Notes: generated by a model from the sequence alone, not told the origin. A stretch of 64,000 nt of DNA from Candidatus Berkiella cookevillensis (GCF_001431315.2 NZ_LKHV02000001.1:1984001-2048000), one strand, 5' to 3'. Positions 9,508-19,715 are shown, counted from the first letter of the stretch. Program-made: numbers and translations.

Positions 9508-10464
9508 ATGCTTAATTCATTTAAATTAATAGATACAAGGCTTCAACAAACAACGTCTAACCAGATGCCACCAAGGCACATGATTGACTCATTTAGAGTA
9601 GAAACCCCATACCTGCAAACTGAACCAATGATTCCCAGCAACACAACATCAAGACATATTGGCGTTGCACACCCAATTTATTCTCAAGAACATACTCACG
9701 CAATAAGAGCATCAACGCCCCATCAGCAACAGCACTCAACACCGCCAATGAGCCAGAATACTATGCTGCCTTTCAGCTTGCCGAGCATTGGTGAAATACA
9801 GAGCACACTGGAAACAGCAAATATACTCTTAAGTCTTTTGACGGACTTCGAACAAACTAAACAAATAAACGCTGATTTAAAGGCACGTTTAGGTCACTCA
9901 GAATATAGCCAAAGGCTGTATCATCAACAAAACCAAATATTAATATCAGATAAACAATCTTTATACGCATCTTTGCAAGAAGAAAAAAATAAAAACACAA
10001 CGCTTCAGGAAGAAAACAAAAATCTTTTTCAGGGGATAAAACATGTCTCTTCACTCAATAACAAATTATCTCATGAAAAACGCCAATTAACCGAGGAAAA
10101 TGAAACCCATCGAGAAACCATTAATCAGCAAATGCTTCAAATGCGAATGCTTCAAGCCAACAACGAAATCTTGACATTAAATGCAAAAGAACAAGAAAAA
10201 CAAAACGAAGATCGTATTAAAAACTTGGAAATGCAATTAGCCGCTGCACAAGAAGAAATCTTAAAGCTCAAAAATGCTTCTGCACAACAAAGTGCAGTTA
10301 CGTCACCAGTATCAGATATCGAAGAGGTAGTGCCTATACTTGTCTTCATGAAAAAATCAGCGCCCCAAAATATTGAAAGCCTAAAAGAAAGATTTTTAAG
10401 CTATCAACAACCTAAAGACGAACAACCTAAAGAAAATACGCAAGGCATGCGTCCAAATTTCTAA
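9508..10464 (+). CDS. Coiled-coil protein of unknown function, 318 aa
   Basis: I do not recognise a family. The first 100 residues are Q/T/P/H-rich and probably disordered. Residues about 130-280 form a long heptad-patterned coiled coil rich in E, Q, K and N (LQEEKNKNTTLQEENKNL and similar). The tail is charged. I chose ATG 9508 because AGG lies 8 bases before it and a good promoter with TATAAT lies just upstream. An in-frame ATG at 9415 has no ribosome-binding site. There is no signal peptide. It ends shortly before a 12-bp inverted repeat. Confidence 0.78.
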   Translation: MLNSFKLIDTRLQQTTSNQMPPRHMIDSFRVETPYLQTEPMIPSNTTSRHIGVAHPIYSQEHTHAIRASTPHQQQHSTPPMSQNTMLPFSLPSIGEIQSTLETANILLSLLTDFEQTKQINADLKARLGHSEYSQRLYHQQNQILISDKQSLYASLQEEKNKNTTLQEENKNLFQGIKHVSSLNNKLSHEKRQLTEENETHRETINQQMLQMRMLQANNEILTLNAKEQEKQNEDRIKNLEMQLAAAQEEILKLKNASAQQSAVTSPVSDIEEVVPILVFMKKSAPQNIESLKERFLSYQQPKDEQPKENTQGMRPNF

Positions 10465-10478
10465 AGGTAAGCATCAAA

Positions 10479-10514
10479 AGCAATCTATTCGATGTAACAA
10501 AAGAATAGATTGCT
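10479..10514. terminator. Perfect 12-bp inverted repeat, possible transcript end
   Basis: AGCAATCTATTC (10479-10490) and its exact complement GAATAGATTGCT (10503-10514), with a 12-base loop. There is no U-run after it, so it may be a weak terminator or a 3' stabilising hairpin for the coiled-coil gene. Confidence 0.5.
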
Positions 10515-10689
10515 CTCCTACACAAACCAATATAAAACCAGACAAATAACCTATTCTTCACAAGACACACATCTAAGATTCTTTGCTATCGCCAAGAAAT
10601 TTAAAAATATTAGAACTGTCTTTGTTTTTTAAAAAATATATGATAAAAATAGCCATCATTTTTCAAGAATAGCCCACACGGCAATCAAA

Positions 10690-10799
10690 CCAGTTTGAAT
10701 TTAGGCAAGATACCAAGCGAGCGCAGCCCTAAAAATGCACGCTCTGGAGCATGGCTGGAATGAATGAGCGTAGGCAACGCAGCATTAAATTCAAAATGG
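10690..10799. repeat. Inverted-repeat element upstream of the macroglobulin gene
   Basis: The outer arms CCAGTTTGAATTTAGGC (10690-10706) and its near complement (10782-10799) enclose inner GAGCG/CGCTC pairs. It is single-copy in this window but built like the other intergenic elements. Its right arm supplies a spurious upstream ATG (10764) for the next gene. 10515-10689 shows nothing I can identify. Confidence 0.45.
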
Positions 10800-10808
10800 G
10801 AAAAGTAC

Positions 10809-13800
10809 ATGCATCATTCATGCTTATCTAATTTCTTTATTTCCTTTATTTTTCTGTTTATCTACGCATCTAATGCTATTGCACAAGCAACAATAGAAAC
10901 TTTTGCTTCACCTGAATTGCTTAGACAAGCAGATATCTACTACCAAAAACATATTAAAAATGGCATGAGTGGTGCTTCAACACATCTTGAAGAAATAGAG
11001 CGAAAAGTACGTGCTAAACAATCCTTTGATGCTCAAGATTGGTACGGCAGTCGTTATGCTTTGTATCAAGTATTAACTGACAATAGTGCAGATTTCCAAT
11101 CTTGGTTTTTGTTGTGCAAATCACTGATAGGGCTACAAGAATATGATACTTATCAAAATTATGATGAAGTATTACAAACAGCCTTCATCAAAGCCCATCA
11201 AAATGCCCAAACATCTTTAGATAAAGCAGCCCTGTATTGGCTGGCCTCTCAAACTAAATTACAATTTACTCAACTACGTGAAACTGCGCTCAATTTAAGT
11301 AGTCAAGCTAATATTGAAGCGCATATTAGCGATTTGATAAAAAATTATCCTGCAGAATTTGCCGCTTATCAACTTGATATTCCCCAACGCACAGATATTG
11401 CCAGCGCTTGCCTTACTTGGACTTATCCACTACTTAAAACCAGAAATTTTCATTATGAAGACTATCTTTCCATAACACCTAAAGTAAAAGATCTGGGGGT
11501 TATTGCCCGAGGCAAACAACTTTGCGTTGAAGGCTTAAATTTTGGAGAAAATTACACTCTAACACTCAAAGCAGGGTTTCCTGGTGAATCAGGCACTAGC
11601 TTACTCAAAAACCAATCTCTTAATCTCTATATTCCGCATCGAAAATCTGCTATCCGCTTTCGGGAAAAGGGTTATATATTAGCAAGTGGCGCACCTCAAA
11701 TAGTACCCTTGGTTGCAGTCAATGTTTCGGAAGTAAAACTAAAAATTATTCACATTCCAGAGCGCAATATTCAAAGCATTCAAACAAACTGGTTTACCAA
11801 TCAGCTTTCTAGATGGGATGCTGACAACATCGCAGAAGAAGAAGGTGAAATTGTTTGGCAAGGCACTTATCGCTTTGACAGTGAAACAGACAAAACAGCT
11901 ATCTCAGGACTCCCTATTGATAAAATGATGGGTAAAAAATTACACGCAGGTGTGTATTTAGTTGAAGCCCGCACAACTGAAGATAGTTACGATCCCGATG
12001 AATTTGCATCACAAGCGCTTGTTATTAGTGATATTGGTCTCAGCACTTATCATGGCCCTGATGGTTTGCATGTTTTTGCGCGTTCACTGAGTCATGCAAA
12101 AATCTTATCCGATGTGAACATTCGTTTAATTTCACGCAATAATCGTGAGCTTCACACAATTACAACTGACAAAGAAGGTCATGCCGTTTTTACAGCCGAA
12201 ATACTCAATGGCAAAGGGGGCAACCGACCTGCTTTCTTAACCGCCACCCAGAAAGATCAGCAATTTACAGTGCTTAATTTAAGAGATGAAGCCTTTGATC
12301 TCAGCGATAGAGGCACACAAGGCCGCAACCATCAAGGTGCCATAGATGCTTATCTCTTTACAGAACGCGGTATCTATAGACCTGGTGAAACAATCCATCA
12401 TCTATGCTTACTGCGTGATAATAAAGGCCAAGCGACCGCAAAGCTGCCCATAACGCTTAAAATATTTAGACCCGATGGCGTGATTGCACAAGAATCCCTT
12501 TTACAAGATATGGGTAATGGAAGCTATGCATTGGATTATGTTATCAATCATGCAGCACAAACAGGCACATGGACTACCGCTATTTATCTTGATCCAACTA
12601 ACACTGAACTCGCGCATACTTCCTTTGAGGTAAATGATTTTGTACCACCTCGTATAGAAGTTAAAACTTCTTCTACTTTAAAGAGTATCGTGCCACAACA
12701 AAGTAATCGCTTAATGGTCAATGCTCAATATTACTTTGGTGCGCCAGGGGCAAATCTAAAAGTAACGGCTGAATCCAAACTCATTCCTATGTCAGAACCC
12801 TTCTCAAAATGGAAAACTTATCACTTTGGCCTAATAGAAGAAGAATGGGTCGCACAAAGATTCAAACATTTAGACACTATAACCGATGAACAAGGAAAAG
12901 CTTCGATTATTACTAAAGTGGATCTTGAACCACAAACAAGTCACCCTTTACAGTTAGAAACAACAACTACTGTTTTTGAAATCGGTGGGCGTGGTCAAAG
13001 CAGTAAACAGACTACCCTTTTTTGGCATCAGCCCTATATCATTGGCATTGAGCCTCAATTTAAAGACAATTCAACCAGTAGTCATAGCGATGCAAAATTC
13101 AATATTATTGCGGTAAATCAAAAAGGTGAATTACAATCGACACAATCATTACGTTATACCCTGTATGAAGAACAGCATGATTATGTTTGGTTTCGTGCCG
13201 GTACTCATTGGCAATATGAAGTGGTTGTTCGCGACAATGTCGTTGCCAATGGTACTTTGAAATTAGACAATAAAGCACCTTTGGCATTTACAATGCCTGT
13301 TAAATATGGAGCTTATCGCCTTGAAGTCTTAGATGAGAAAACAGGTGTCGCAACCAGCTTTCGTTTTGCAGCAGGCTGGTATTTTTCAGGTGAGACACCA
13401 GACAGGCCGGATACACTCGAAGTTAGCTTCTCCGAAGACAATAAAAAAAATGCGAGCAATAAAGCAAATATTTACATTAAAAGCCCCTTTGAAGGTCAAC
13501 TTTTTGTTGCATGGGCTGGAGATAACTTTAAACCGATATACACAGGGAAAATTGGATCCAAAGGTATAAACCTTGAACTCCCTATTCCCAAAGCATTCCG
13601 TGCAACACCTGGCAACTATTTAATTGCGACCGTCTATAGAGGCAGCGATGATAAATCTTCACAAATGCCCAAACGTGCGATTGGTGTTGCCTGGATGTCC
13701 AATAAACAATTTAAAGAAAAACACGAAATTGAACTGTCTTTAGAACATCCAGCAGTCGTCAACTCTGCAAAAACAGTTGATATTGTTGTGAAGGCAAGCA

Positions 13801-15977
13801 AAGCACACAAAAATCTAAACCTTGCTGTCGCACTGGTTGATGAGGGCACACTTTCTTTGACAGATTATAAAACACCTAAGCCATATCAATATTTCTTTTC
13901 TCAAAAAAGCTTGAACTATGCATTGCGTGACAGTTATGGTCATTTGATTAATCCATATGGTGCACGCCCAGGCTCTTTCCAAGTGGGAGGTGGGGAGTCC
14001 ATCTTAAAACGTGCATTGACTCAATTGCCTGCACGTAGCTACAAAGTAGTATCACTTTTTTCAGGTATCATCGAAGCAAAAGAAAATGAGACAATTCATG
14101 TTCCCTTTGTCTTACCTGAATATACGGGTAAACTACGTGTTATGGCTGTTGCTTGGGATGAACAAGGTGTAGGACATACACAGAGCAGTCTCTCTGTTCG
14201 AGATCCTATCGATGCCTATCTGGTACTCCCTCGTTTCCTTGCACCCCATGACAGTGCAAAAATACCTTTGGTTCTTAAAAATGTGGAAGCACCTGAAGGC
14301 GACTATTCACTGACACTTCAATCTGAAAAAGACAAAGTGACTCAGAAAATTCATTTACAAAAAGGGCAAGAACTTCGTATACCATTCACCTTAAAGGCAA
14401 ATACCACAGGCACAAAAAAAATTGAACTGATCTTAAAAGATTCAAAAGACCTTACTTATAAACGTCAATGGGAATTATCTGTACGACCTACAATACAGCC
14501 TGTATCCTTACAAGCATATGGAAAGATTGAAGCAAAATCTTCTCTAAGCCTTGATGAAAAATTACTCAATAATTTCCAAGACAATAATAGCAAACTTTCT
14601 TTATCTATTGGTTCTCTACCTGAACTTGGTAGTGCACAACTCATTCAAGATTTGTTGCAATATCCTTATTATTGCCTTGAACAAACCATCAGCCGTTTAT
14701 TTGCAACTTTGTTAAGCACCAACCCTTCTGATGAAATGATTCAAAAAGGCTTTAACCAGCTGACAACCTTGCAAAAAATTGATGGCTCTTTTTCATTATG
14801 GTCTCACAATGGACAAACAGAACCTTGGCTTACGCTCTATGCCGCTGATTTGCTACATAGTATGAAACAAACAGGCCATGCAGTTCCTTTGGCTCTGATA
14901 CAAAACGTAGATCATTGGATCAAAGAAATGGAACAACGTTCCATGAATCAATCTACAGATATCTCTATTGCTGCCTATGCGCATTATATTCTTGCAAAAG
15001 AAAATCAAAGCTCATTACGCACACTACGCTTCTTTGCAGACAGTCATCAGAAAAACATTATACGCCGTCGTGATTTGGCCTTTATCGGTGCTGCGTTTGC
15101 ACACTATGGTGATGCTCAAAACGCAACACTTTGGTTTGATAAGGCAATCAACGCTGTTGATACTCAACATGGCACTGATTTCTTCAGCTTTGGCTCTGAG
15201 CTACGCGATAATGCTATCTTAGTGACTTTAATTGCCGAAACCACTCAGAATAACGAAAAGCTTTATCCCCTCTTACAATCACTGGTAGATAAAGCACGCT
15301 TATCACATTTTCTAAGCACGCAAGAAAAAGCTTGGTTGATACGCGCAGATCTTGCCTTAAAAGACGCGCGCAAAAAATATTATCTAAGTCTTAATAATAA
15401 CCCCTTAGATGGCATACAACCCAACATACTTAACTTTGATTATCAAGCATTAAAGCAAGCACCTATTTTACAAAATACAGGTGACGCACCCGTCTATTAT
15501 GCGCTCTCTCAGCAAGGGGAACCGATAGATGTCAAAGCGTTACCACAATCGGGTTTTGCATTACAACGTTCTGTCTACACCTTAGAAGGACAATATGCTG
15601 ATTTAGAGAAAATGAAATCTGGCGATTTGTATATTGTGAAAATCAAAGGTCAACGCAGTAACAATACACTACACCATGTATTACTGGTTGATCTTTTGCC
15701 GCCCGGTTTTGAAATTGAGCAGACTACTCTGTCCGATCTCGCAGAACAATTTCCATGGTTAGGAGCAATATCACAAGCAAGCCGTACAGAAAGCCGAGAT
15801 GATAGGTTTATGGCAGCCTTTGAGTTGGCTAGACAAAATGATTTCACGGTAGCCTATATGGTGCGTGCGGTTAGCGCAGGTACTTTTAATTATCCACCTA
15901 CTTTTGTAGAGGCCATGTATCAACCACAGTTTTTCGCTTATGGAGAAGCAGAAAAAATACATATTTATTCTGAGTAA
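10809..15977 (+). CDS. Bacterial alpha-2-macroglobulin (YfhM-like)
   Basis: A very large periplasmic protease-trapping protein, 1722 aa. The thioester motif CLEQ is at about residues 1289-1292 in the PYYCLEQTISR context, as in E. coli YfhM, and is followed by the thioester-domain helices. Macroglobulin domains and a bait-like region precede it. I chose ATG 10809: GGGA precedes it and it opens directly into a classic signal peptide ending SNAIA-QA. An in-frame ATG at 10764 lies inside an inverted repeat. Unlike E. coli YfhM there is no lipobox cysteine, so it is predicted soluble. It is paired with pbpC, whose start is 1 base after this stop. Confidence 0.92.
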   Translation: MHHSCLSNFFISFIFLFIYASNAIAQATIETFASPELLRQADIYYQKHIKNGMSGASTHLEEIERKVRAKQSFDAQDWYGSRYALYQVLTDNSADFQSWFLLCKSLIGLQEYDTYQNYDEVLQTAFIKAHQNAQTSLDKAALYWLASQTKLQFTQLRETALNLSSQANIEAHISDLIKNYPAEFAAYQLDIPQRTDIASACLTWTYPLLKTRNFHYEDYLSITPKVKDLGVIARGKQLCVEGLNFGENYTLTLKAGFPGESGTSLLKNQSLNLYIPHRKSAIRFREKGYILASGAPQIVPLVAVNVSEVKLKIIHIPERNIQSIQTNWFTNQLSRWDADNIAEEEGEIVWQGTYRFDSETDKTAISGLPIDKMMGKKLHAGVYLVEARTTEDSYDPDEFASQALVISDIGLSTYHGPDGLHVFARSLSHAKILSDVNIRLISRNNRELHTITTDKEGHAVFTAEILNGKGGNRPAFLTATQKDQQFTVLNLRDEAFDLSDRGTQGRNHQGAIDAYLFTERGIYRPGETIHHLCLLRDNKGQATAKLPITLKIFRPDGVIAQESLLQDMGNGSYALDYVINHAAQTGTWTTAIYLDPTNTELAHTSFEVNDFVPPRIEVKTSSTLKSIVPQQSNRLMVNAQYYFGAPGANLKVTAESKLIPMSEPFSKWKTYHFGLIEEEWVAQRFKHLDTITDEQGKASIITKVDLEPQTSHPLQLETTTTVFEIGGRGQSSKQTTLFWHQPYIIGIEPQFKDNSTSSHSDAKFNIIAVNQKGELQSTQSLRYTLYEEQHDYVWFRAGTHWQYEVVVRDNVVANGTLKLDNKAPLAFTMPVKYGAYRLEVLDEKTGVATSFRFAAGWYFSGETPDRPDTLEVSFSEDNKKNASNKANIYIKSPFEGQLFVAWAGDNFKPIYTGKIGSKGINLELPIPKAFRATPGNYLIATVYRGSDDKSSQMPKRAIGVAWMSNKQFKEKHEIELSLEHPAVVNSAKTVDIVVKASKAHKNLNLAVALVDEGTLSLTDYKTPKPYQYFFSQKSLNYALRDSYGHLINPYGARPGSFQVGGGESILKRALTQLPARSYKVVSLFSGIIEAKENETIHVPFVLPEYTGKLRVMAVAWDEQGVGHTQSSLSVRDPIDAYLVLPRFLAPHDSAKIPLVLKNVEAPEGDYSLTLQSEKDKVTQKIHLQKGQELRIPFTLKANTTGTKKIELILKDSKDLTYKRQWELSVRPTIQPVSLQAYGKIEAKSSLSLDEKLLNNFQDNNSKLSLSIGSLPELGSAQLIQDLLQYPYYCLEQTISRLFATLLSTNPSDEMIQKGFNQLTTLQKIDGSFSLWSHNGQTEPWLTLYAADLLHSMKQTGHAVPLALIQNVDHWIKEMEQRSMNQSTDISIAAYAHYILAKENQSSLRTLRFFADSHQKNIIRRRDLAFIGAAFAHYGDAQNATLWFDKAINAVDTQHGTDFFSFGSELRDNAILVTLIAETTQNNEKLYPLLQSLVDKARLSHFLSTQEKAWLIRADLALKDARKKYYLSLNNNPLDGIQPNILNFDYQALKQAPILQNTGDAPVYYALSQQGEPIDVKALPQSGFALQRSVYTLEGQYADLEKMKSGDLYIVKIKGQRSNNTLHHVLLVDLLPPGFEIEQTTLSDLAEQFPWLGAISQASRTESRDDRFMAAFELARQNDFTVAYMVRAVSAGTFNYPPTFVEAMYQPQFFAYGEAEKIHIYSE

Positions 15978-15978
15978 T

Positions 15979-18030
15979 ATGAATAAAAATATTTTTAAAA
16001 TATTCGCTTGGGGCGCTCTTTTGAGCATAGGTAGTTTTATGGGATTTTTGCTAGCGAATAGCATCTATCCTTTAAACACAAAAAGATTTAATGATGTTTC
16101 AACCATTATTTATGCTCAAAATACACCCATTCATATTTTTCACAGTCAAGATGAAAAACTACGCATTCATACCACGGTTGAAGAGGTAGATCCACTCTAT
16201 CTCAAAATATTGTTAGAGAGAGAAGATAAATATTTTTTTTCACATCCAGGTATTAATCCCTTTGCCTTACTTCGAGCAGTCTATCAAAGAATCCAATATG
16301 GGCATGTTATTTCTGGCGGCTCCACAATTAGCATGCAAACAGCAAGACTCTTAGAGCCTCGACCCAGAAAGCTTATTTCAAAATTTATAGAATGCTTTCG
16401 TGCTTTGCAATTAGAATGGCATTTTTCTAAAAAAGAAATTCTAAATATCTATATGACTTTAGCGCCATTTGGTGGAAACATCGAGGGTGTTCATGCAGCA
16501 ACAATGACTTATTTTCAAAAATCAGCAAAGCAACTCTCACCGAGTGAAATTGCGCTCTTAGTAGCACTCGTGCAATCACCCACGCGCCTTCATCCCATTC
16601 ATTATCCTGAACGCGCATATCTTGCACGCAATACACTATTAGCGTTTATGGCAAAAAAACATCTGATCGATGAAGAAAATTTTAACATTCATACATTAGC
16701 AGACTTACCCAGCAGTAAAAACAAATTCCCACGTGAGATACCGCACCTTGCTTGGCGATTAAAAAAGCAATATCCCAATGATATAAAAATTCATACAACA
16801 ATAGATCTTAATCTGCAAAAGAAGATTGAATTCTTACTCTCACGCTATCAACGATCTTTTCCTCCTCAAAGCAATACTGCTATTTTTATTGTAGAGCACA
16901 GAAAAAACAAACCCGTGGTATATATTGCCTCGCGCGATTTTTATAATGAAAATGATCATGGCTTTGTTGATTATATTTGTGCTTTTCGCTCACCTGGCTC
17001 TACCTTAAAGCCCTTTATCTTTGGATTGGGTTTTGATTTAGGCGTGGTTAAGCCAGAGAGCTATTTATTAGATGAGCGTCGACGTTTTGGCGCATATTAC
17101 CCACGAAACTTTGATAAGAACATACATGGTGTTGTAAAAGCAGAAGAGGCACTTGCTCTGTCTTTGAATATACCTGTTGTTGATTTGTTGAATCGAATAG
17201 GCGTCATGCGTTTTTTAAGCCTTTTAAAAGAGGCGGGAATAACACCACAATTACCACGCTCTTTTGATAGTCCAAGCCTCGCCATCGCTTTAGGTGGATT
17301 AGGTCTTTCTCTGGAACAGCTTGTTAGCTTATACAGCGCTCTAGCGCGTGATGGCAAAGTAATGCCTATTTCTTATCTTGATACGCAAATCTCCAGCACA
17401 GAACACGCTCTTTTTTCTGAGCATGCAGCACAACAAGTCACTACTATTTTAAAAGTAGATTTGGAAAATAATCGCCGTTTTTCCTTAAAAACAGGCACCT
17501 CTTATGGTTATCGTGACACTTGGGTGATTGGTTACGATCAACAATATGTTATTGGTATTTGGACGGGCATACCAGATGGATCACCGATGAGTCCATTATT
17601 AGCGAGAGATCTTGTTGTACCTTTATTTCAAAAGGTTGTAGCCGTACTACCAGAAAAGGAAATGCCCTCTTTACAAAAATTTAGCTCCCCTACAATGGTG
17701 CTCAAAAAATCATCACAACATATATCCGATCAAAAAAATGTACATAAAACAGTGCCTACACTTATTTTTCCAGTTGATGATACGATTGTTGAGCTTGAAA
17801 GACAGGCATCCCAATACAAAGCCATCCCTCTTAGCGTCACTGGCGGAAAACGCCCTTATACCTGGCTGATTGATGGAAAGCCTTTATATATAGGCACCTG
17901 GAAACAAAAAGAATTTTGGATGCCAGAAAAGAATGGCTATTATACTATTACCTTGATTGATGCCAATGGGCAAACTGCCAAGGCAAATATTGAATTGAGC
18001 TCTAATCAACAGATTGCCGATGCAAGCTAA
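15979..18030 (+). CDS. pbpC: Penicillin-binding protein 1C (bifunctional)
   Basis: Peptidoglycan glycosyltransferase and transpeptidase anchored by an N-terminal membrane helix (about 6-28). The GT51 domain shows EDKYFFSHPGINP with the catalytic Glu and the GGSTISMQTARL block. The penicillin-binding domain has SxxK as STLK and KTGTS. A C-terminal PBP1C-specific beta domain follows (about 590-683). Its pairing with the macroglobulin gene is the conserved E. coli arrangement, thought to couple cell-wall repair with protease inhibition. I chose ATG 15979, 1 base after the previous stop; an upstream in-frame ATG (15940) lies inside the macroglobulin gene. Confidence 0.95.
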   Translation: MNKNIFKIFAWGALLSIGSFMGFLLANSIYPLNTKRFNDVSTIIYAQNTPIHIFHSQDEKLRIHTTVEEVDPLYLKILLEREDKYFFSHPGINPFALLRAVYQRIQYGHVISGGSTISMQTARLLEPRPRKLISKFIECFRALQLEWHFSKKEILNIYMTLAPFGGNIEGVHAATMTYFQKSAKQLSPSEIALLVALVQSPTRLHPIHYPERAYLARNTLLAFMAKKHLIDEENFNIHTLADLPSSKNKFPREIPHLAWRLKKQYPNDIKIHTTIDLNLQKKIEFLLSRYQRSFPPQSNTAIFIVEHRKNKPVVYIASRDFYNENDHGFVDYICAFRSPGSTLKPFIFGLGFDLGVVKPESYLLDERRRFGAYYPRNFDKNIHGVVKAEEALALSLNIPVVDLLNRIGVMRFLSLLKEAGITPQLPRSFDSPSLAIALGGLGLSLEQLVSLYSALARDGKVMPISYLDTQISSTEHALFSEHAAQQVTTILKVDLENNRRFSLKTGTSYGYRDTWVIGYDQQYVIGIWTGIPDGSPMSPLLARDLVVPLFQKVVAVLPEKEMPSLQKFSSPTMVLKKSSQHISDQKNVHKTVPTLIFPVDDTIVELERQASQYKAIPLSVTGGKRPYTWLIDGKPLYIGTWKQKEFWMPEKNGYYTITLIDANGQTAKANIELSSNQQIADAS

Positions 18031-18060
18031 AATTTATATTTCGCTTATAAAAAATTAGCA

Positions 18061-18168
18061 ATATATTGTGTCATGCCAGCGAAGGCTTATAAGCGTCAAC
18101 TTAAGGAATTTCTGGGGTTTGATATAGAATATTGCTGCCTATTCTTCTTCTTCGTTCGCAAAGCGAAC
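18061..18168 (+). repeat. Family D dispersed repeat, copy D1
   Basis: About 100 bases nearly identical to 40241-40342: TCATgCCAGCGAAGG, AAGCGTCAACTTAAG, AATTTCTGGGGTTTGAT, and an end in the palindrome TTCGTTCGCAAAGCGAAC. It lies directly beside the family E element. No coding capacity. Confidence 0.8.
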
Positions 18169-18175
18169 ATGTTCT

Positions 18176-18328
18176 CACTTTGTAAAGGGAGACGCTCGTG
18201 CAGCGTAGCTGCGACGAGCAGAGGGATTTAGCTTTTTGCACTTGGCCTCCCAGCATAAATCCCCCTTGCGCACTTGTCAGTGCGCGTCCCCCTTCAAAAA
18301 GTGGGATTTTTTATTCGCTACGCTCATC
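18176..18328 (+). repeat. Multi-hairpin element E ending in the shared GATGAGCGTAGCGAAT terminus
   Basis: The outer arms 18176-18195 and 18284-18303 are imperfect complements. Inside are a GCTCG..CGAGC hairpin (18194-18219) and a GCGCACT/AGTGCGC hairpin (18268-18285). The right end ATTCGCTACGCTCATC is the terminus shared with families B and C. Together with D1 it fills most of the 410-base gap between pbpC and tatD. 18329-18441 shows nothing recognisable. Confidence 0.65.
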
Positions 18329-18441
18329 GAAAGTTCTGTTAAAAATATAACTCTGTAGCTTAATCAAAAATGTGACTAAGAGACAGGGACAAGCCGCAGG
18401 ACGCAGCGTAAGTAAGTAGATTACTAAAATATCAACAACAT

Positions 18442-19224
18442 CTAGCTTTTCTGCGCATTAAATAAACGAAAATAATTTTCAGTGGTTGCCTGTGCAATTG
18501 CGTCAAAAGATGTATTGCGCAATTGAGCAATAAATTCAGCTACATGCTTTACATAAGCAGGCTGATTCATCTTTCCACGATGTGGTATGGGGGCAAGATA
18601 AGGACAGTCTGTTTCAACAAGCATTCGATCAAGCGGTACTTTCTTTGCAACATCTTGTAAAATATGTGCGGTTTTAAAAGTAACAATGCCAGAGAATGAA
18701 ATATAAAAATTCAAATCAAGTGCTTTTTTTGCCATTTCCCAATCTTCTGTGAAACAATGCATCACGCCGGATGCTTTATCTGCTGCTTCACGCTTCATGA
18801 TCTCAATGGTATCTGCTTTGGCTTCTCGTGTATGAATAATAAGTGGTTTTTTTAATTTTTTTGCAATCTCTATATGCTGACAAAAACGTTCTTGCTGCCA
18901 AGCTAAATCACCTTCACTGCGAAAATAATCTAAACCTGTCTCGCCAATAGCCACAATTTTGGGATGCTCAGCATATGAAGCCAGCCTCTCTACATCTAAG
19001 GGTTGCTGTGGTAATTCATTAGGGTGCAATCCGGTTGAAATACTCACGTTATCATAGCTTTGTGATATTTTGCTTAAGGTAGCATGGTCTTCTAAAGTCA
19101 CAGAAACACACAGAAAATGTGTCACGCCTGCATCTTTTGCAGCCAACATTACATTATCTAAATTATTATCAAACTCTGACAAATTGAGCATGTTTAAATG
19201 GCAGTGGGAATCAACGAGCATCAT
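18442..19224 (-). CDS. tatD: TatD-family metal-dependent deoxyribonuclease
   Basis: A TIM-barrel metallohydrolase with 3'-5' DNase/RNase activity in characterised members. Metal ligands are visible as SHCHLN (residues 6-11), the Glu in ETGLD, IIHTRE, MHCFT and ETDCPYL. 260 aa, standard length. The start is one of two adjacent ATGs (19224 or 19221), with a weak ribosome-binding site. It is last of the conserved mltG-tmk-holB-pilZ-tatD string. A family A repeat separates it from pilZ. Confidence 0.94.
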   Translation of the reverse strand: MMLVDSHCHLNMLNLSEFDNNLDNVMLAAKDAGVTHFLCVSVTLEDHATLSKISQSYDNVSISTGLHPNELPQQPLDVERLASYAEHPKIVAIGETGLDYFRSEGDLAWQQERFCQHIEIAKKLKKPLIIHTREAKADTIEIMKREAADKASGVMHCFTEDWEMAKKALDLNFYISFSGIVTFKTAHILQDVAKKVPLDRMLVETDCPYLAPIPHRGKMNQPAYVKHVAEFIAQLRNTSFDAIAQATTENYFRLFNAQKS

Positions 19225-19245
19225 ATTTATTTCACATCTTATTGT

Positions 19246-19350
19246 TATAGTCTTTGCACATGGATTTTACTCGCAAGGGGCACAATGTAGGGTAGGCAGC
19301 CTCAAAAGATCAACGAAAAATGGCATTTTTGAGATAGCTTCTACATTGTA
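19246..19350 (+). repeat. Family A repeat, copy A2 (left half) forming a hairpin with the pilZ 3' end
   Basis: Begins with the family A left terminus TATAGTC (19246) and the ACTCGCAAGGGGCACAATGT block, then diverges after GGTAGGC. ACAATGTAG...CTCAAAA (19281-19305) is complementary to 19328-19350, so the transcript leaving pilZ can fold into a long hairpin that includes the pilZ stop codon. Confidence 0.65.
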
Positions 19351-19715
19351 TGCGTTGAGCGATCGGACTGCAGCAACCCAGCCAAATAGGTTTCTATTTT
19401 ATTACGGATATTCGTACTTTCATCTTCTTTAAATTGCACACCAATACCACTGGCTTTGTTGCCTTGTGAACCATTAGGCGTAATCCATACAACTTTACCA
19501 GAAACAGATAATTTTTCTGTTTCTTCCATTAAGTTCAAAATCATAAATACTTCATCACCCATTTCATATGGTTTTGTTGTTGGAATAAACAATCCCCCTC
19601 CTTTCACGAAGGGCATATAACTTGCGTACAATACATATTTATCTCTAATAGTAAGAGAGAGCATGCCTGGGCGAGGCTTCTTATCCATATCATTGATGGC
19701 TTCTTCAGCACTCAT
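19341..19715 (-). CDS. pilZ: Type IV pilus-associated PilZ-domain protein
   Basis: 124 aa, clearly of the Pseudomonas PilZ type. It shares LSLTIRDKYVLYASYMPF, GGLFIPTTK, the GDEVF and KVVWITP blocks, IGVQF and the C-terminal SDRxTHTM. This subtype lacks the usual c-di-GMP-binding RxxxR motif, and I see none. In Pseudomonas it is needed for pilus biogenesis; no other pilus genes are in the window. The start is immediately after the holB stop, with GGAGGGG overlapping it. The stop codon lies inside the A2 hairpin arm. Confidence 0.93.
   Translation of the reverse strand: MSAEEAINDMDKKPRPGMLSLTIRDKYVLYASYMPFVKGGGLFIPTTKPYEMGDEVFMILNLMEETEKLSVSGKVVWITPNGSQGNKASGIGVQFKEDESTNIRNKIETYLAGLLQSDRSTHTM

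Noticed and set aside
10764-10808. Upstream ATG for the alpha-2-macroglobulin
   Set aside because: It lies in an inverted-repeat arm and would place 15 residues before the signal peptide.
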